From: SLST01 sp964458555
Lineage (GTDB): Bacteria > Spirochaetota > Spirochaetia > DSM-27196 > SLST01
NCBI GenBank assembly: GCA_964458555.1
Contig: CAYWJH010000005.1
Location: 1 to 64,000, forward strand
Reading direction: 5' to 3'
DNA length: 64,000 bases
Under the pieces are notes generated by a model that was not told the DNA's origin, did no database searches, and saw nothing but the letters and a program-made list of their open reading frames with translations. Positions 56,477-63,594 of this stretch are shown in pieces (position 1 is the first letter of the stretch; each line of letters starts with the position of its first letter). The translations under genes and the position numbers were made by a program.

Positions 56477-57321
56477 TACTCGTAGACGAATTCCTCTATC
56501 TCGCCGGCGTGCTGGCGCAGCTTGCGCAGCGCGCGCATCTCGATCTGGCGAACGGTCTCCGGGCTGATTCCCATCTCGTCGCTGATTCGCTTGAGGGTGT
56601 ACTTCTTGCCGCCGTAGAAGGCGAACCGGTAGAGGAGGATCTTCTTCTCCTTCTCGCGAAGCCGTTCGAGGAATCGCAGCGTCTCGTCGTGCATGACCTG
56701 CTGCATCACCCCGGTGTCCGGCGCGTAGCTGTAGTCCTCGAACACGTCGTGCAGCGTGCCCGACTCGGCGTTGATGTCGCTGTCCAGCGATACCGGGCCG
56801 CTCGAGATGTTGAGGATCTGCACGACATCGTCGCTCGGCATCCCTACCTCTTCGGCGACTTCCTCGACGCTCGGCCGCCGCATCAGCCGCTGGCTCATCG
56901 AATTGTACGCGCGCTGGATCTTCCGCAGCGCGTCTTCCTTGCGGTGCGGAAGGCGGATGCTGCGTCGCTTGTTGCTCAGCGCGCGCGTGATCGACTGCTT
57001 GATCCACCACGACGCGTACGTGGAGAAGCGCACCTTCTTGCGGTGATCGTACTTGCTCGCCGCCTTGAGCAGACCCAGGTTTCCCTCCTGGACGAGGTCG
57101 AGCAGGCCGACGTCGTTCGAGACGTACGCCTTCGCGATCTTCACGACGAGGCGGAGATTGGCTTCTATGAGTTGCTTGCGTGCGTCCTCGTCCCCGGCTT
57201 CGATGCGTCGCGATAGCTCGAGCTCTTCTTCGAACGACAGCAGCGGTGTCTTGCGGATCTGACTGAAATACGCCTTCAGCGCATCGTCATCCCGTACGGT
57301 CTTTGCCTTCTTTGTGGCCAT
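56476..57321 (-). CDS. RpoS-like group-2 sigma factor
   Basis: 281 aa. Region 1.2 (DALKAYFSQIRKTPLLSFEEELEL), region 2 (IEANLRLVVKIAKAYV, GLLKAASKYDHRKKVRFSTYASWWIKQSI), region 3 (SVEEVAEEVGMPSDDVVQI) and region 4 (YTLKRISDEMGISPETVRQIEMRALRKL) are all present, and there is no region 1.1. It lies downstream of the flagellar rod genes; in Borrelia, rpoS likewise follows flagellar genes. A sigma-54 consensus promoter lies just upstream (57343-57359). I infer that it is the counterpart of Borrelia RpoS. ATG 57321 has AGGAG upstream. Confidence 0.85.
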   Translation of the reverse strand: MATKKAKTVRDDDALKAYFSQIRKTPLLSFEEELELSRRIEAGDEDARKQLIEANLRLVVKIAKAYVSNDVGLLDLVQEGNLGLLKAASKYDHRKKVRFSTYASWWIKQSITRALSNKRRSIRLPHRKEDALRKIQRAYNSMSQRLMRRPSVEEVAEEVGMPSDDVVQILNISSGPVSLDSDINAESGTLHDVFEDYSYAPDTGVMQQVMHDETLRFLERLREKEKKILLYRFAFYGGKKYTLKRISDEMGISPETVRQIEMRALRKLRQHAGEIEEFVYE

Positions 57322-57342
57322 ACGTGCTCCTGCTTCTTATAC

Positions 57343-57359
57343 AGCAAAACACGTGCCAA
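57343..57359 (-). promoter_or_regulatory. sigma-54 (-24/-12) promoter of the RpoS-like gene
   Basis: The minus strand reads TTGGCACG-TGTT-TTGCT (57359-57343), an exact match to the sigma-54 consensus YTGGCACG-N4-TTGCW. With GC at -13/-12, transcription would start near 57332, just before the AGGAG site (57331-57327) and 11 nt before the ATG. No good sigma-70 promoter is seen in the 172-bp gap, which otherwise looks featureless. Confidence 0.8.
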
Positions 57360-57493
57360 CCAAGGGGTAGAACCGAAGGCGGTGTATCTCGTTTTCACGA
57401 ATGGAATTATCAGACCGATGCGCTCCAGGCGGCGAGACGGTCCTCGAACTGTTCACTTTTGCATACAATCGGGCCGAGGGCACGGTACCAGAA

Positions 57494-57853
57494 TCATACA
57501 CCCCCGTACGCGTCGGCGGCTCGGCGCGCCGCCGCAGGGCTCACCGGAGCCGCGACCGAATCCTCGAGCTGCTCTACGATCATGTCCGCGATACCGAGGC
57601 CACCCTCCTGCGAGAGCATCCGAGCGTACTCCTCGTAGAGCATGTCCTCGAAGATATCCTGGCCCATGCCTCCGTTGAACATGTCGTCGTCGGGGTTAAG
57701 TGTATCGCGCATGCTGTCGAGCATCTGCTTCGCGAACAGCGATTCGAACTCCTTCGCCACCGCCTCGAGCCGCGTTCGGGAATCGGCGTCCGGTAGATCG
57801 AGCGTCACCTCATTCCGGTTCCACTGCGCCATGTTCGCGGCGATCGGGTCCAT
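57494..57853 (-). CDS. flgJ: flagellar rod-binding protein (FlgJ N-terminal-type)
   Basis: 119 aa, equivalent to the rod-binding domain of FlgJ without the muramidase domain, as usual in spirochaetes. The rod-binding pattern is clear (LEAVAKEFESLFAKQMLDSMRDTL, then GGMGQDIFEDMLYEEYARMLSQEGGLGIADMI). It helps assemble the periplasmic flagellar rod. ATG 57853 has AAGAGGTAAGC upstream and follows flgG by 2 bp. Confidence 0.88.
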   Translation of the reverse strand: MDPIAANMAQWNRNEVTLDLPDADSRTRLEAVAKEFESLFAKQMLDSMRDTLNPDDDMFNGGMGQDIFEDMLYEEYARMLSQEGGLGIADMIVEQLEDSVAAPVSPAAARRAADAYGGV

Positions 57854-57855
57854 GC

Positions 57856-58650
57856 TTACCTCTTCAGGTTGTTCGCGATCCCGAGCATCGTGTCGCTCGT
57901 CTGAATCGCCTTGGAGTTCATCTCGTACGCCCGCTGAGCGACGATCATGTTGACCATCTCCTGCACCGCCTCGACGTTCGACATCTCGAGGAACTTGTGC
58001 AGCGTCTGACCCATCCCGTCAAAGCCGGGCTGCGCCGCGATGGGCTCGCCGGATGCCGCGGACACCTTGTAGATATTGTCGCCGATCGCCTGGAGCCCTG
58101 CGGGGTTCACGAACCGGTAGAGCTCGAGCTGGCCCACGTCGACCGGGTCTTCGAGCCCCGGCAGCCGCGTCGTGACCCGGCCGTCCTGCGAGATCGCAAC
58201 CGACTCCCGGATGAACCCCTCCGGCAGGACGAGCTCCGGCATCAGCCGGTACCCCTGGCTGTTCACGAACTGCCCGTTCGAGTCGATCTTGAACGAGCCG
58301 TCGCGCGTGTAGCCGAAGCTGCCGTCGTAGAGCAGGACGCGGAAGAAACCCTCGCCCTGGATCGCAATGTCGCTCACGTTGTTCGTGTTCTGAAGCGACC
58401 CCTGCGTGTGGATCTTTTGCGTCGCCGCGACCTTCACGCCGTGGCCCACCTGCACGCCGACCGGACGAAGCGTCTCCTCGGTCGCGGGGGTCCCCGCCAT
58501 GCGGACGGTGTGGTAGAGCAGGTCCTCAAAGTCGGGCCGGTTCTTCTTGAAGCCCGAGGTATTCACGTTGGAGAGGTTGTTCGCGATCGTGTCGATGTTG
58601 AACTGCTGCCCGATCATGCCGGACGCGGCAGTCCACAGTGATCTCATCAT
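57856..58650 (-). CDS. flgG: flagellar distal rod protein FlgG
   Basis: 264 aa, typical for FlgG. It has an N-terminal rod signature (LWTAASGMIGQQFNIDTIANNLSNVNTSGFK), the FlgE/F/G central domain (QGEGFFRV, GYTRDGSF) and a C-terminal helix (NVEAVQEMVNMIVAQRAYEMNSKAIQTSDTML). It forms the distal rod of the periplasmic flagellum. The gene lies 14 bp downstream of flgF. Confidence 0.92.
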   Translation of the reverse strand: MMRSLWTAASGMIGQQFNIDTIANNLSNVNTSGFKKNRPDFEDLLYHTVRMAGTPATEETLRPVGVQVGHGVKVAATQKIHTQGSLQNTNNVSDIAIQGEGFFRVLLYDGSFGYTRDGSFKIDSNGQFVNSQGYRLMPELVLPEGFIRESVAISQDGRVTTRLPGLEDPVDVGQLELYRFVNPAGLQAIGDNIYKVSAASGEPIAAQPGFDGMGQTLHKFLEMSNVEAVQEMVNMIVAQRAYEMNSKAIQTSDTMLGIANNLKR

Positions 58651-58664
58651 CTCGTCACGCTCCT

Positions 58665-59525
58665 TTACAGCGTCATCGCCCGGTTGATCAGCTGACCGGT
58701 CATCTGGTCGTGCGACTGAATCGCCTTCTGGTTGGCCTCGTAGGCGCGGTTGACCTCGATGAGCTGAACCATCTCGGTAACCGGATTCACGTTGCTCGTC
58801 TCGAGGAAGCCCTGATGGACCTTCGGCCGCTGTGATCCCATCGTAAACGCCTCGCCGGATTCATCGGTGGTCGTCCAGAGGCTGTCGCCCTGCTTGCGGA
58901 TATAGCGCGTGTTGCGCATGTCGACGATGCGCAGCCGGTCGACGCGGACCGTATCTTCCCACTCGTTTTCGCGCATGCTCACCAGGCGCTCGGGGTCCTC
59001 GGCGAGCGCGTCGTTCTGGTAGATCACCCCGTCCTCGTCGACGACGAAATTGTTGAGCTTCAGCTGAATGGACCCGTCCTCGCCGAGGACCGGGTAGCCC
59101 TGCTTGGTGACGAGCATCCCTTCCGGCCCGATGAGGAAGCTCCCGTTGCGCGTGTAGCGCTCGCCCTGCGGCGTCTGCACGGCGAAGAAACCTTCGCCCT
59201 CGAGCGCGATGTCGAACGCGTTGTCGGTCTGCTTGAGGCTCCCCTGGCTGAAGACCGTGTAGTACTCGTTGGTCTCGACGCCGGTACCGACCTGGCCCAC
59301 GACCGGCGCGACGTCGTACGAGCCGAACGGAAAGCTACGAAACGGGATCTGCGTCTGCCCGTCGTCGCTCATCCGCCGGATGAGCAGCTCCGGAAACGCC
59401 TTCTGGATGGGCGTATCGCGCTTGTAGCCGGTCGTGTCGACGTTGGCGAGGTTATTCGACAGCGCGTCGAGTCTGTTCTGCTGAACGACCATGCCGGCGG
59501 CGCCGGTATACATGCCTCGTAGCAC
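58665..59525 (-). CDS. flgF: flagellar basal-body rod protein FlgF-like (FlhO type)
   Basis: 286 aa from GTG 59525 with GGGAGG upstream. It has the same architecture as FlgG: N-terminal GMYTGAAGMVVQQNRLDALSNNLANVDTTGYK, a central EGEGFFAVQTPQGERYTRNGSF, and C-terminal VTEMVQLIEVNRAYEANQKAIQ. Position before flgG and the weaker match make it FlgF/FlhO, a proximal rod protein. The frame starts 73 bp downstream of tRNA-Thr with no terminator in between. Confidence 0.88.
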   Translation of the reverse strand: MLRGMYTGAAGMVVQQNRLDALSNNLANVDTTGYKRDTPIQKAFPELLIRRMSDDGQTQIPFRSFPFGSYDVAPVVGQVGTGVETNEYYTVFSQGSLKQTDNAFDIALEGEGFFAVQTPQGERYTRNGSFLIGPEGMLVTKQGYPVLGEDGSIQLKLNNFVVDEDGVIYQNDALAEDPERLVSMRENEWEDTVRVDRLRIVDMRNTRYIRKQGDSLWTTTDESGEAFTMGSQRPKVHQGFLETSNVNPVTEMVQLIEVNRAYEANQKAIQSHDQMTGQLINRAMTL

Positions 59526-59598
59526 TCGTGCCTCCCTGCTCTCAAGTATCGGCGGCAGGAGGCGGGCTGATTAGGGTGGGTGTGCGTGTCGTGGGGAC

Positions 59599-59670
59599 AG
59601 CCAAGGGTCGGATTCGAACCGACGGCCTGCTCATTACGAGTGAGCTGCTCTACCCCTGAGCTACCTTGGC
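59599..59670 (-). tRNA. tRNA-Thr (CGT)
   Basis: 72-nt cloverleaf. The acceptor is GCCAAGG/CCTTGGC, the D stem is GCTC/GAGC, the anticodon stem GCTCA/TGAGC encloses loop CTCGTAA (anticodon CGT), and the T-loop is TTCGAAT. CCA is not encoded. The first 10 nt overlap the end of the upstream membrane-protein gene. Confidence 0.95.
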
Positions 59671-60209
59671 AGGGCCGACCAACGCGGTCGATCGCTCGAG
59701 AATATACCCGATTCGCGCGCGGTTGTGAAGCCTCCAGAGCCCACCTCGAGCGAGTACGGCACGAGGTCGACGAGCGCCGCGAAGAGCGCGGGCACCGCGG
59801 TCGCCGCGAAGAACCCCGCGTTCGACGTCCACGAAGCGTCGGGAAACGCGTCGAGCTCGAGCGCGATGCCCATGCCCAGCGAGCCTGCGGCCGTCGCAAA
59901 CCCGGCTCCCGCGCTCACCAGGCGCATCGTGCGCGTGAGGCGGGCGTCGTCGTTCGTCTGCGCGACGAGGAGGACGATGTTCGGAAGCGTGTGCAGCGCG
60001 ACCGCCCCACCCAACACGCCGGCCTCGAGCGGGGTGTCGACACCCTGCGTTACGAGCAGGCCCACCGGCGCGATCGCCTCGGCGACCGCCACCGCGCGCA
60101 GGAACCGGTCGAGCGCCCGGGCCGGCGCCGTCGAAGCGCCGAGGATCACGAGCACGAGCACGATCGTAGGCATCCGCACGGCGCGGCGGGGTCTTGCTGC
60201 TGCCCGCAC
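59661..60209 (-). CDS. small integral membrane protein of unknown function
   Basis: 182 aa from GTG 60209, chosen because AGGAGGGAT lies directly upstream; an ATG 12 codons later (60173) is possible. The basic N-terminus (RAAARPRRAVR) is followed by a signal-like segment ending APARA and then about four hydrophobic segments. I recognise no family. The gene follows the Crp-like gene by 8 bp. Its stop codon lies in the tRNA-Thr sequence, and its 3' end contains the tRNA promoter, so the last 25 residues may be fortuitous. Confidence 0.65.
   Translation of the reverse strand: MRAAARPRRAVRMPTIVLVLVILGASTAPARALDRFLRAVAVAEAIAPVGLLVTQGVDTPLEAGVLGGAVALHTLPNIVLLVAQTNDDARLTRTMRLVSAGAGFATAAGSLGMGIALELDAFPDASWTSNAGFFAATAVPALFAALVDLVPYSLEVGSGGFTTARESGIFSSDRPRWSALPR
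59701..59729 (-). promoter_or_regulatory. sigma-70 promoter of tRNA-Thr, inside a coding region
   Basis: On the minus strand: TTCACA (59729-59724), 17-bp spacer, TATATT (59706-59701, preceded by GG). It lies within the 3' end of the small membrane-protein gene. Confidence 0.7.
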
Positions 60210-60217
60210 GATCCCTC

Positions 60218-60856
60218 CTACTGCTTTCGGCGGCTGTTCACGAAGCGGACGAACTCGTTGATGTTCGTGAGGACGATCCGGTCCTTCTGGACCTCGAGTC
60301 GCCGCTGGCTCACGAAGTGGTTGAGCACGTGCTTGGTCTCGTCGGTCGACAGACCCGCCCAGTGGGCGACGTCCTCCGGCGTCGTGAAGAAGACGCGCTC
60401 GTCGGATTCCTCGTCGTTGGGCTGCTCGCCGCGCAACTCGTTCAGCATGAGGAAGACGTCGGCCACGCGCGCCTGCGTGTCTTGGAGCGTGAGGATCATG
60501 AAGCGGCGGCGCTGATCGTAGATGCGCTTGGTGAAGAGCTTCAGCAGCTTCAGCGCGATCGCCGGGTTGCCTCGCATGAGGATCTCGAAGTTCTCGCGGT
60601 TGAACTCGAGGCACTTCACCTGCTCGGCGGCGATCGCCGTCGCCGACCGTGGCGCCTCTTCGAGAATCGCCATCTCGCCGAAGATCTCGCCCGGCTGCAG
60701 GACGTCGACCGTCTTCTCAATATCGCCCATGATCTTGGAGATCTGGACCGTGCCCTCCTGGATCAGGTAGAACGCGTCGCCCGGCTCGTACTCGCAGAAG
60801 ATAATCTCGCCCGGCTGATAGCCGACGGCGAACCGTTCAAAGGCCTCGAGGTTCAT
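60218..60856 (-). CDS. Crp/Fnr-type cyclic-nucleotide-binding regulator
   Basis: 212 aa. The N-terminal cNMP-binding barrel contains the phosphate-binding cassette GEIFGEMAILEEAPRSATAIA (about 55-75), followed by a long dimer helix and a winged-helix C-terminus (EDVAHWAGLSTDETKHVLNHFVSQRRLEVQ). The FGE...RSA residues are those that contact cAMP or cGMP in known family members. It starts 1 bp after the stop of another cNMP-domain gene. Binding site and ligand unknown. Confidence 0.85.
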   Translation of the reverse strand: MNLEAFERFAVGYQPGEIIFCEYEPGDAFYLIQEGTVQISKIMGDIEKTVDVLQPGEIFGEMAILEEAPRSATAIAAEQVKCLEFNRENFEILMRGNPAIALKLLKLFTKRIYDQRRRFMILTLQDTQARVADVFLMLNELRGEQPNDEESDERVFFTTPEDVAHWAGLSTDETKHVLNHFVSQRRLEVQKDRIVLTNINEFVRFVNSRRKQ

Positions 60857-60857
60857 C

Positions 60858-61862
60858 TCAGCCCTCCCCCGTCTTCATCGCGCGGCGGACCTTGCGCATG
60901 AGCGCCTCGCCCACGTTGGGCATGCCCGTGATCTTCTGGTAGAAGCTCTGCGCCCGCTGTGGATCGCCCTTCCGATGGTACGACTGCCCGACGTAGTAGA
61001 GCGCGTCGGGGAGCTCGGGGATCTTCGGGTAGCGTTGAATGAGGCCGGTGAAGTGCTTGATGCACGCGTCGTACTGCTGGAGGCTGAAAAAACACCGACC
61101 CATCTCGAAGAGACTCTTGATACGGTACTCTTCGTCCTCGCTGTTTTCTGCGATGTGCTTGAACGCGCGCAGCGCGTCGGTGTACTTCTGCTGGCTGAAG
61201 GTGCTGACCGCGGCGTAGAACTCCTTCGCCGCCGCCGAGAGCTGTCTGCCCTCCTCAGGCTTGTCCGCGGCGGGCGCGGAACCCGACTCGAGCCCCTGGA
61301 TGTTGGGACCCTTGCCCGCCCCGTACTGCTGGAGGAACTGCTCGGCCTTCTGCGCCAACTCGTTCGCCTTCGCGTGGAAGCGCCCGGAGGGATAGTAGGT
61401 GAGATAGCGCCGGAAGGCGTAGAGCGCCTGCTCGTAGCGTTTCTTGCCCAGGTAGTGCTGCCCGATGTTGAACAGCCCCACCTCCGGGTTGACCTGCTCG
61501 TCCTCGGCGAGGAGCGTGCTCACCTTCGCGTGCATGCGGCGGAGCTGATTGCTGAACACCTTGAGCATCTTCATGATGATGCGCGTGTTCTGGCTGACGA
61601 GTTGCTCGAACTCCGGGACGGTGAACATGATCACCGACGTATCTGACAGGACGACCGCGTTCTCCTCGCGGGGGTACTTGCCCAGCGCGCTCTTCACGCC
61701 GAAAAACTCACCGGTTTGAATGTAGTCGTGAATCTCCTGGCCCGTCTCTATGTCGGTGGAGTTGAGGCTGACTCGCCCCGATTTGAGGATGTAGATCTTG
61801 TCGCTCACATCGCCACGGAAGTAAATGACCGAGTTGGCCTTGAAATTCATGGGACGCGGCAC
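60858..61862 (-). CDS. cyclic-nucleotide-binding-domain protein with TPR repeats
   Basis: 334 aa from GTG 61862 with GAGGAG 8 bp upstream; an ATG four codons later is also possible. The N-terminal cNMP-like barrel (about 5-115; IYFRGDVSDKIYILKSGRVSL, GEFFGVKSAL) has a degenerate phosphate cassette: the usual Pro-Arg-Ser-Ala is replaced. A coiled linker and tetratricopeptide-like repeats follow (about 128-325, e.g. GLFNIGQHYLGKKRYEQALYAF). It is likely a scaffold or sensor rather than a transcription factor. It is the first gene of an operon with the Crp-like regulator. Confidence 0.82.
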   Translation of the reverse strand: MPRPMNFKANSVIYFRGDVSDKIYILKSGRVSLNSTDIETGQEIHDYIQTGEFFGVKSALGKYPREENAVVLSDTSVIMFTVPEFEQLVSQNTRIIMKMLKVFSNQLRRMHAKVSTLLAEDEQVNPEVGLFNIGQHYLGKKRYEQALYAFRRYLTYYPSGRFHAKANELAQKAEQFLQQYGAGKGPNIQGLESGSAPAADKPEEGRQLSAAAKEFYAAVSTFSQQKYTDALRAFKHIAENSEDEEYRIKSLFEMGRCFFSLQQYDACIKHFTGLIQRYPKIPELPDALYYVGQSYHRKGDPQRAQSFYQKITGMPNVGEALMRKVRRAMKTGEG

Positions 61863-61882
61863 GTGGTAGACTCCTCGAGAGA

Positions 61883-61911
61883 ACTGTAAACACTTGCCCG
61901 CATTATATCAA
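61883..61911 (-). promoter_or_regulatory. sigma-70 promoter of the cNMP-TPR operon
   Basis: On the minus strand: TTGATA (61911-61906), 17-bp spacer, TACAGT (61888-61883). An overlapping perfect TATAAT (61907-61902) offers an alternative -10 but has no good -35. The rest of the 111-bp divergent gap holds a TATACT (61960-61965) just before the PHP gene. Confidence 0.5.
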
Positions 61912-61973
61912 GAAAGTTTTGCGCGTGCCGATGTCGTGCAAACGGCGGGCGCACAGCGGTATACTGAACGGGA

Positions 61974-62819
61974 ATGATCGACCTGCACGCGCATTCGACC
62001 GCCTCGGACGGGACGCTCACCCCCACAGAGCTCATCACGCTCGCCGCGAGCGAAGGGCTTTCCGCGGTCGCGCTGACCGACCACGACACCGTCGCCGGGC
62101 TCGACGAGGCAGCCGCAGCCGCGCACGAGGCCGGTATCGGTTTCGTACCGGGCATCGAGCTCGAGGTCGAATGGGAGACGGGGGTGTTCCACATGCTCGG
62201 TCTCGGACTCGAGCGGTGGGACGGCGATGCGCGCGAGCGGCTCGAGCTCGCGCTTACCTTCCGCAAAGAGCGTAACCTCGCGATGATCGACGAGCTCCGG
62301 CGGGCGGGGATTCCCATCGCCTACGACGAGCTCGTCCAGATCGCCGGGCACGATACGGTAGGAAGACCCCACTTCGCGCAGTGGCTGCTCAGCCACGACG
62401 TCGTCTCCTCGATGCAGGAGGCCTTCGATACGCTCATCGGCGACGGACAGCCGTGCTACGTGGCGAAGAGGGGGCTGAGCGTCGGCAAGACCTGCGACGC
62501 GGTTCACGCCGCGGGCGGGCTCGCGGTCGTAGCTCATCCCCAGACCCTGCGGATGCGGTGGGACGACCTCGCGCGGTGGCTCAAACGATGGAAGGGCGAA
62601 GGCCTCGACGGTGTCGAGGCGTACCACGCGAACCTGACGTGCAACGACGGGCACCGTCTCGCGGCGCTCGCCGACGACATCGGTCTCATCACGACCGCGG
62701 GCAGCGACTTCCACGGCCCGCCGAGAACCGACCGACGCCTCGGGCGCAGCTGCGACGGAATACCGATCGACGACCGCCTGCTCGAGCCCATAGGGAGATA
62801 CGCGCGTGCAGGCGGTTGA
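61974..62819 (+). CDS. PHP-domain phosphoesterase (TrpH/RNase AM-like)
   Basis: 281 aa. Metal ligands of the PHP family are visible: His5 and His7 (DLHAHSTASDG), ALTDHDT, GIELE, GRPHFA, VVAHP and SDFHG near the end. The layout matches the YciV/TrpH group, which hydrolyses 3',5'-nucleoside bisphosphates and trims 5' ends of rRNA. ATG 61974 lies only 8 bp after a TATACT, so the transcript may be nearly leaderless. The mlaE-like gene overlaps its last 14 bp. Confidence 0.88.
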   Translation: MIDLHAHSTASDGTLTPTELITLAASEGLSAVALTDHDTVAGLDEAAAAAHEAGIGFVPGIELEVEWETGVFHMLGLGLERWDGDARERLELALTFRKERNLAMIDELRRAGIPIAYDELVQIAGHDTVGRPHFAQWLLSHDVVSSMQEAFDTLIGDGQPCYVAKRGLSVGKTCDAVHAAGGLAVVAHPQTLRMRWDDLARWLKRWKGEGLDGVEAYHANLTCNDGHRLAALADDIGLITTAGSDFHGPPRTDRRLGRSCDGIPIDDRLLEPIGRYARAGG

Positions 62820-63588
62820 GCGGATCGGCGCGCGAACGATCGCGCACGCGCGGCGCATCGCGTACGGCCTTGGCTTCATGGTCGAGGTCCTCCGGCAGAC
62901 AGGCCGATTCGTGGCCGGGCGGAAGACCGGCACGCGCGTGCTCACGATGCAGATCCTCTTCACCGGCGTGGAGGCGCTGAGCGTGGTCGCGACGATCAGC
63001 GTGAGCATAGGCGCGGTCATCGTCATTCAGGGGCTGAGCCTCCTGCCGCAGTTCGGCCAGGGCCAGCTCATCTACGACATCCTCATCATCGTGATCACGC
63101 GCGAGCTGGGCCCCATCCTCACCGCGCTCATCGTCACCGCGCGGTCGGGCACCGCGATCTCGACCGAGCTCGGCAACATGGTCATCAACCACGAGGTGGA
63201 GGCGTACACGGTCACCGGAATCAACCCCATCCAGCACATCGTCGTGCCACGATTCATCGGCGTAACGCTGAGCACCTTCCTGCTCAACCTCTATTTCAAC
63301 GTCTTCGGGCTCGCCGGCTCCTTCGTCGTCACCCAGCTCGTAAACCCCATCGCGCTCAGCGAATACTCGCAGGGGCTGCTCGCCGCGCTCAGCCTCACCG
63401 ACGTCGCCGCGAGCGTCGTCAAGAGCCTCGTCTTCGGCGCGATCACCGCGCTCGTGGCGACCTTCCACGGATTGCACGTGGAGCGCGCCTCCACCGAGAT
63501 ACCGATCGCCGCGATCCGCTCGGTCGGACGCGGCATCACTCTGCTCATCGTCGCGAACGCCGTCATCACCCTCGGGTACTATCTGTGA
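62806..63588 (+). CDS. mlaE: Mla-type ABC transporter permease (MlaE family)
   Basis: 260 aa from GTG 62806. It shows the conserved MlaE permease pattern: an amphipathic N-terminus, then about five hydrophobic segments with ITRELGPILTALIVTARSGTAISTELGNM (the family signature, about residues 98-126). It moves phospholipids between the membranes together with an ATPase and an MCE-domain binding protein. The ATPase gene follows after 6 bp; the MCE gene presumably lies beyond the window. Confidence 0.92.
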   Translation: MQAVERIGARTIAHARRIAYGLGFMVEVLRQTGRFVAGRKTGTRVLTMQILFTGVEALSVVATISVSIGAVIVIQGLSLLPQFGQGQLIYDILIIVITRELGPILTALIVTARSGTAISTELGNMVINHEVEAYTVTGINPIQHIVVPRFIGVTLSTFLLNLYFNVFGLAGSFVVTQLVNPIALSEYSQGLLAALSLTDVAASVVKSLVFGAITALVATFHGLHVERASTEIPIAAIRSVGRGITLLIVANAVITLGYYL

Positions 63589-63594
63589 GAAACC

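Noticed and set aside
59671..60614. A 317-codon frame spanning the Crp-like gene and the membrane protein
   Set aside because: The first half is a shadow of the Crp-like gene; the real gene starts at GTG 60209 with a strong ribosome site.
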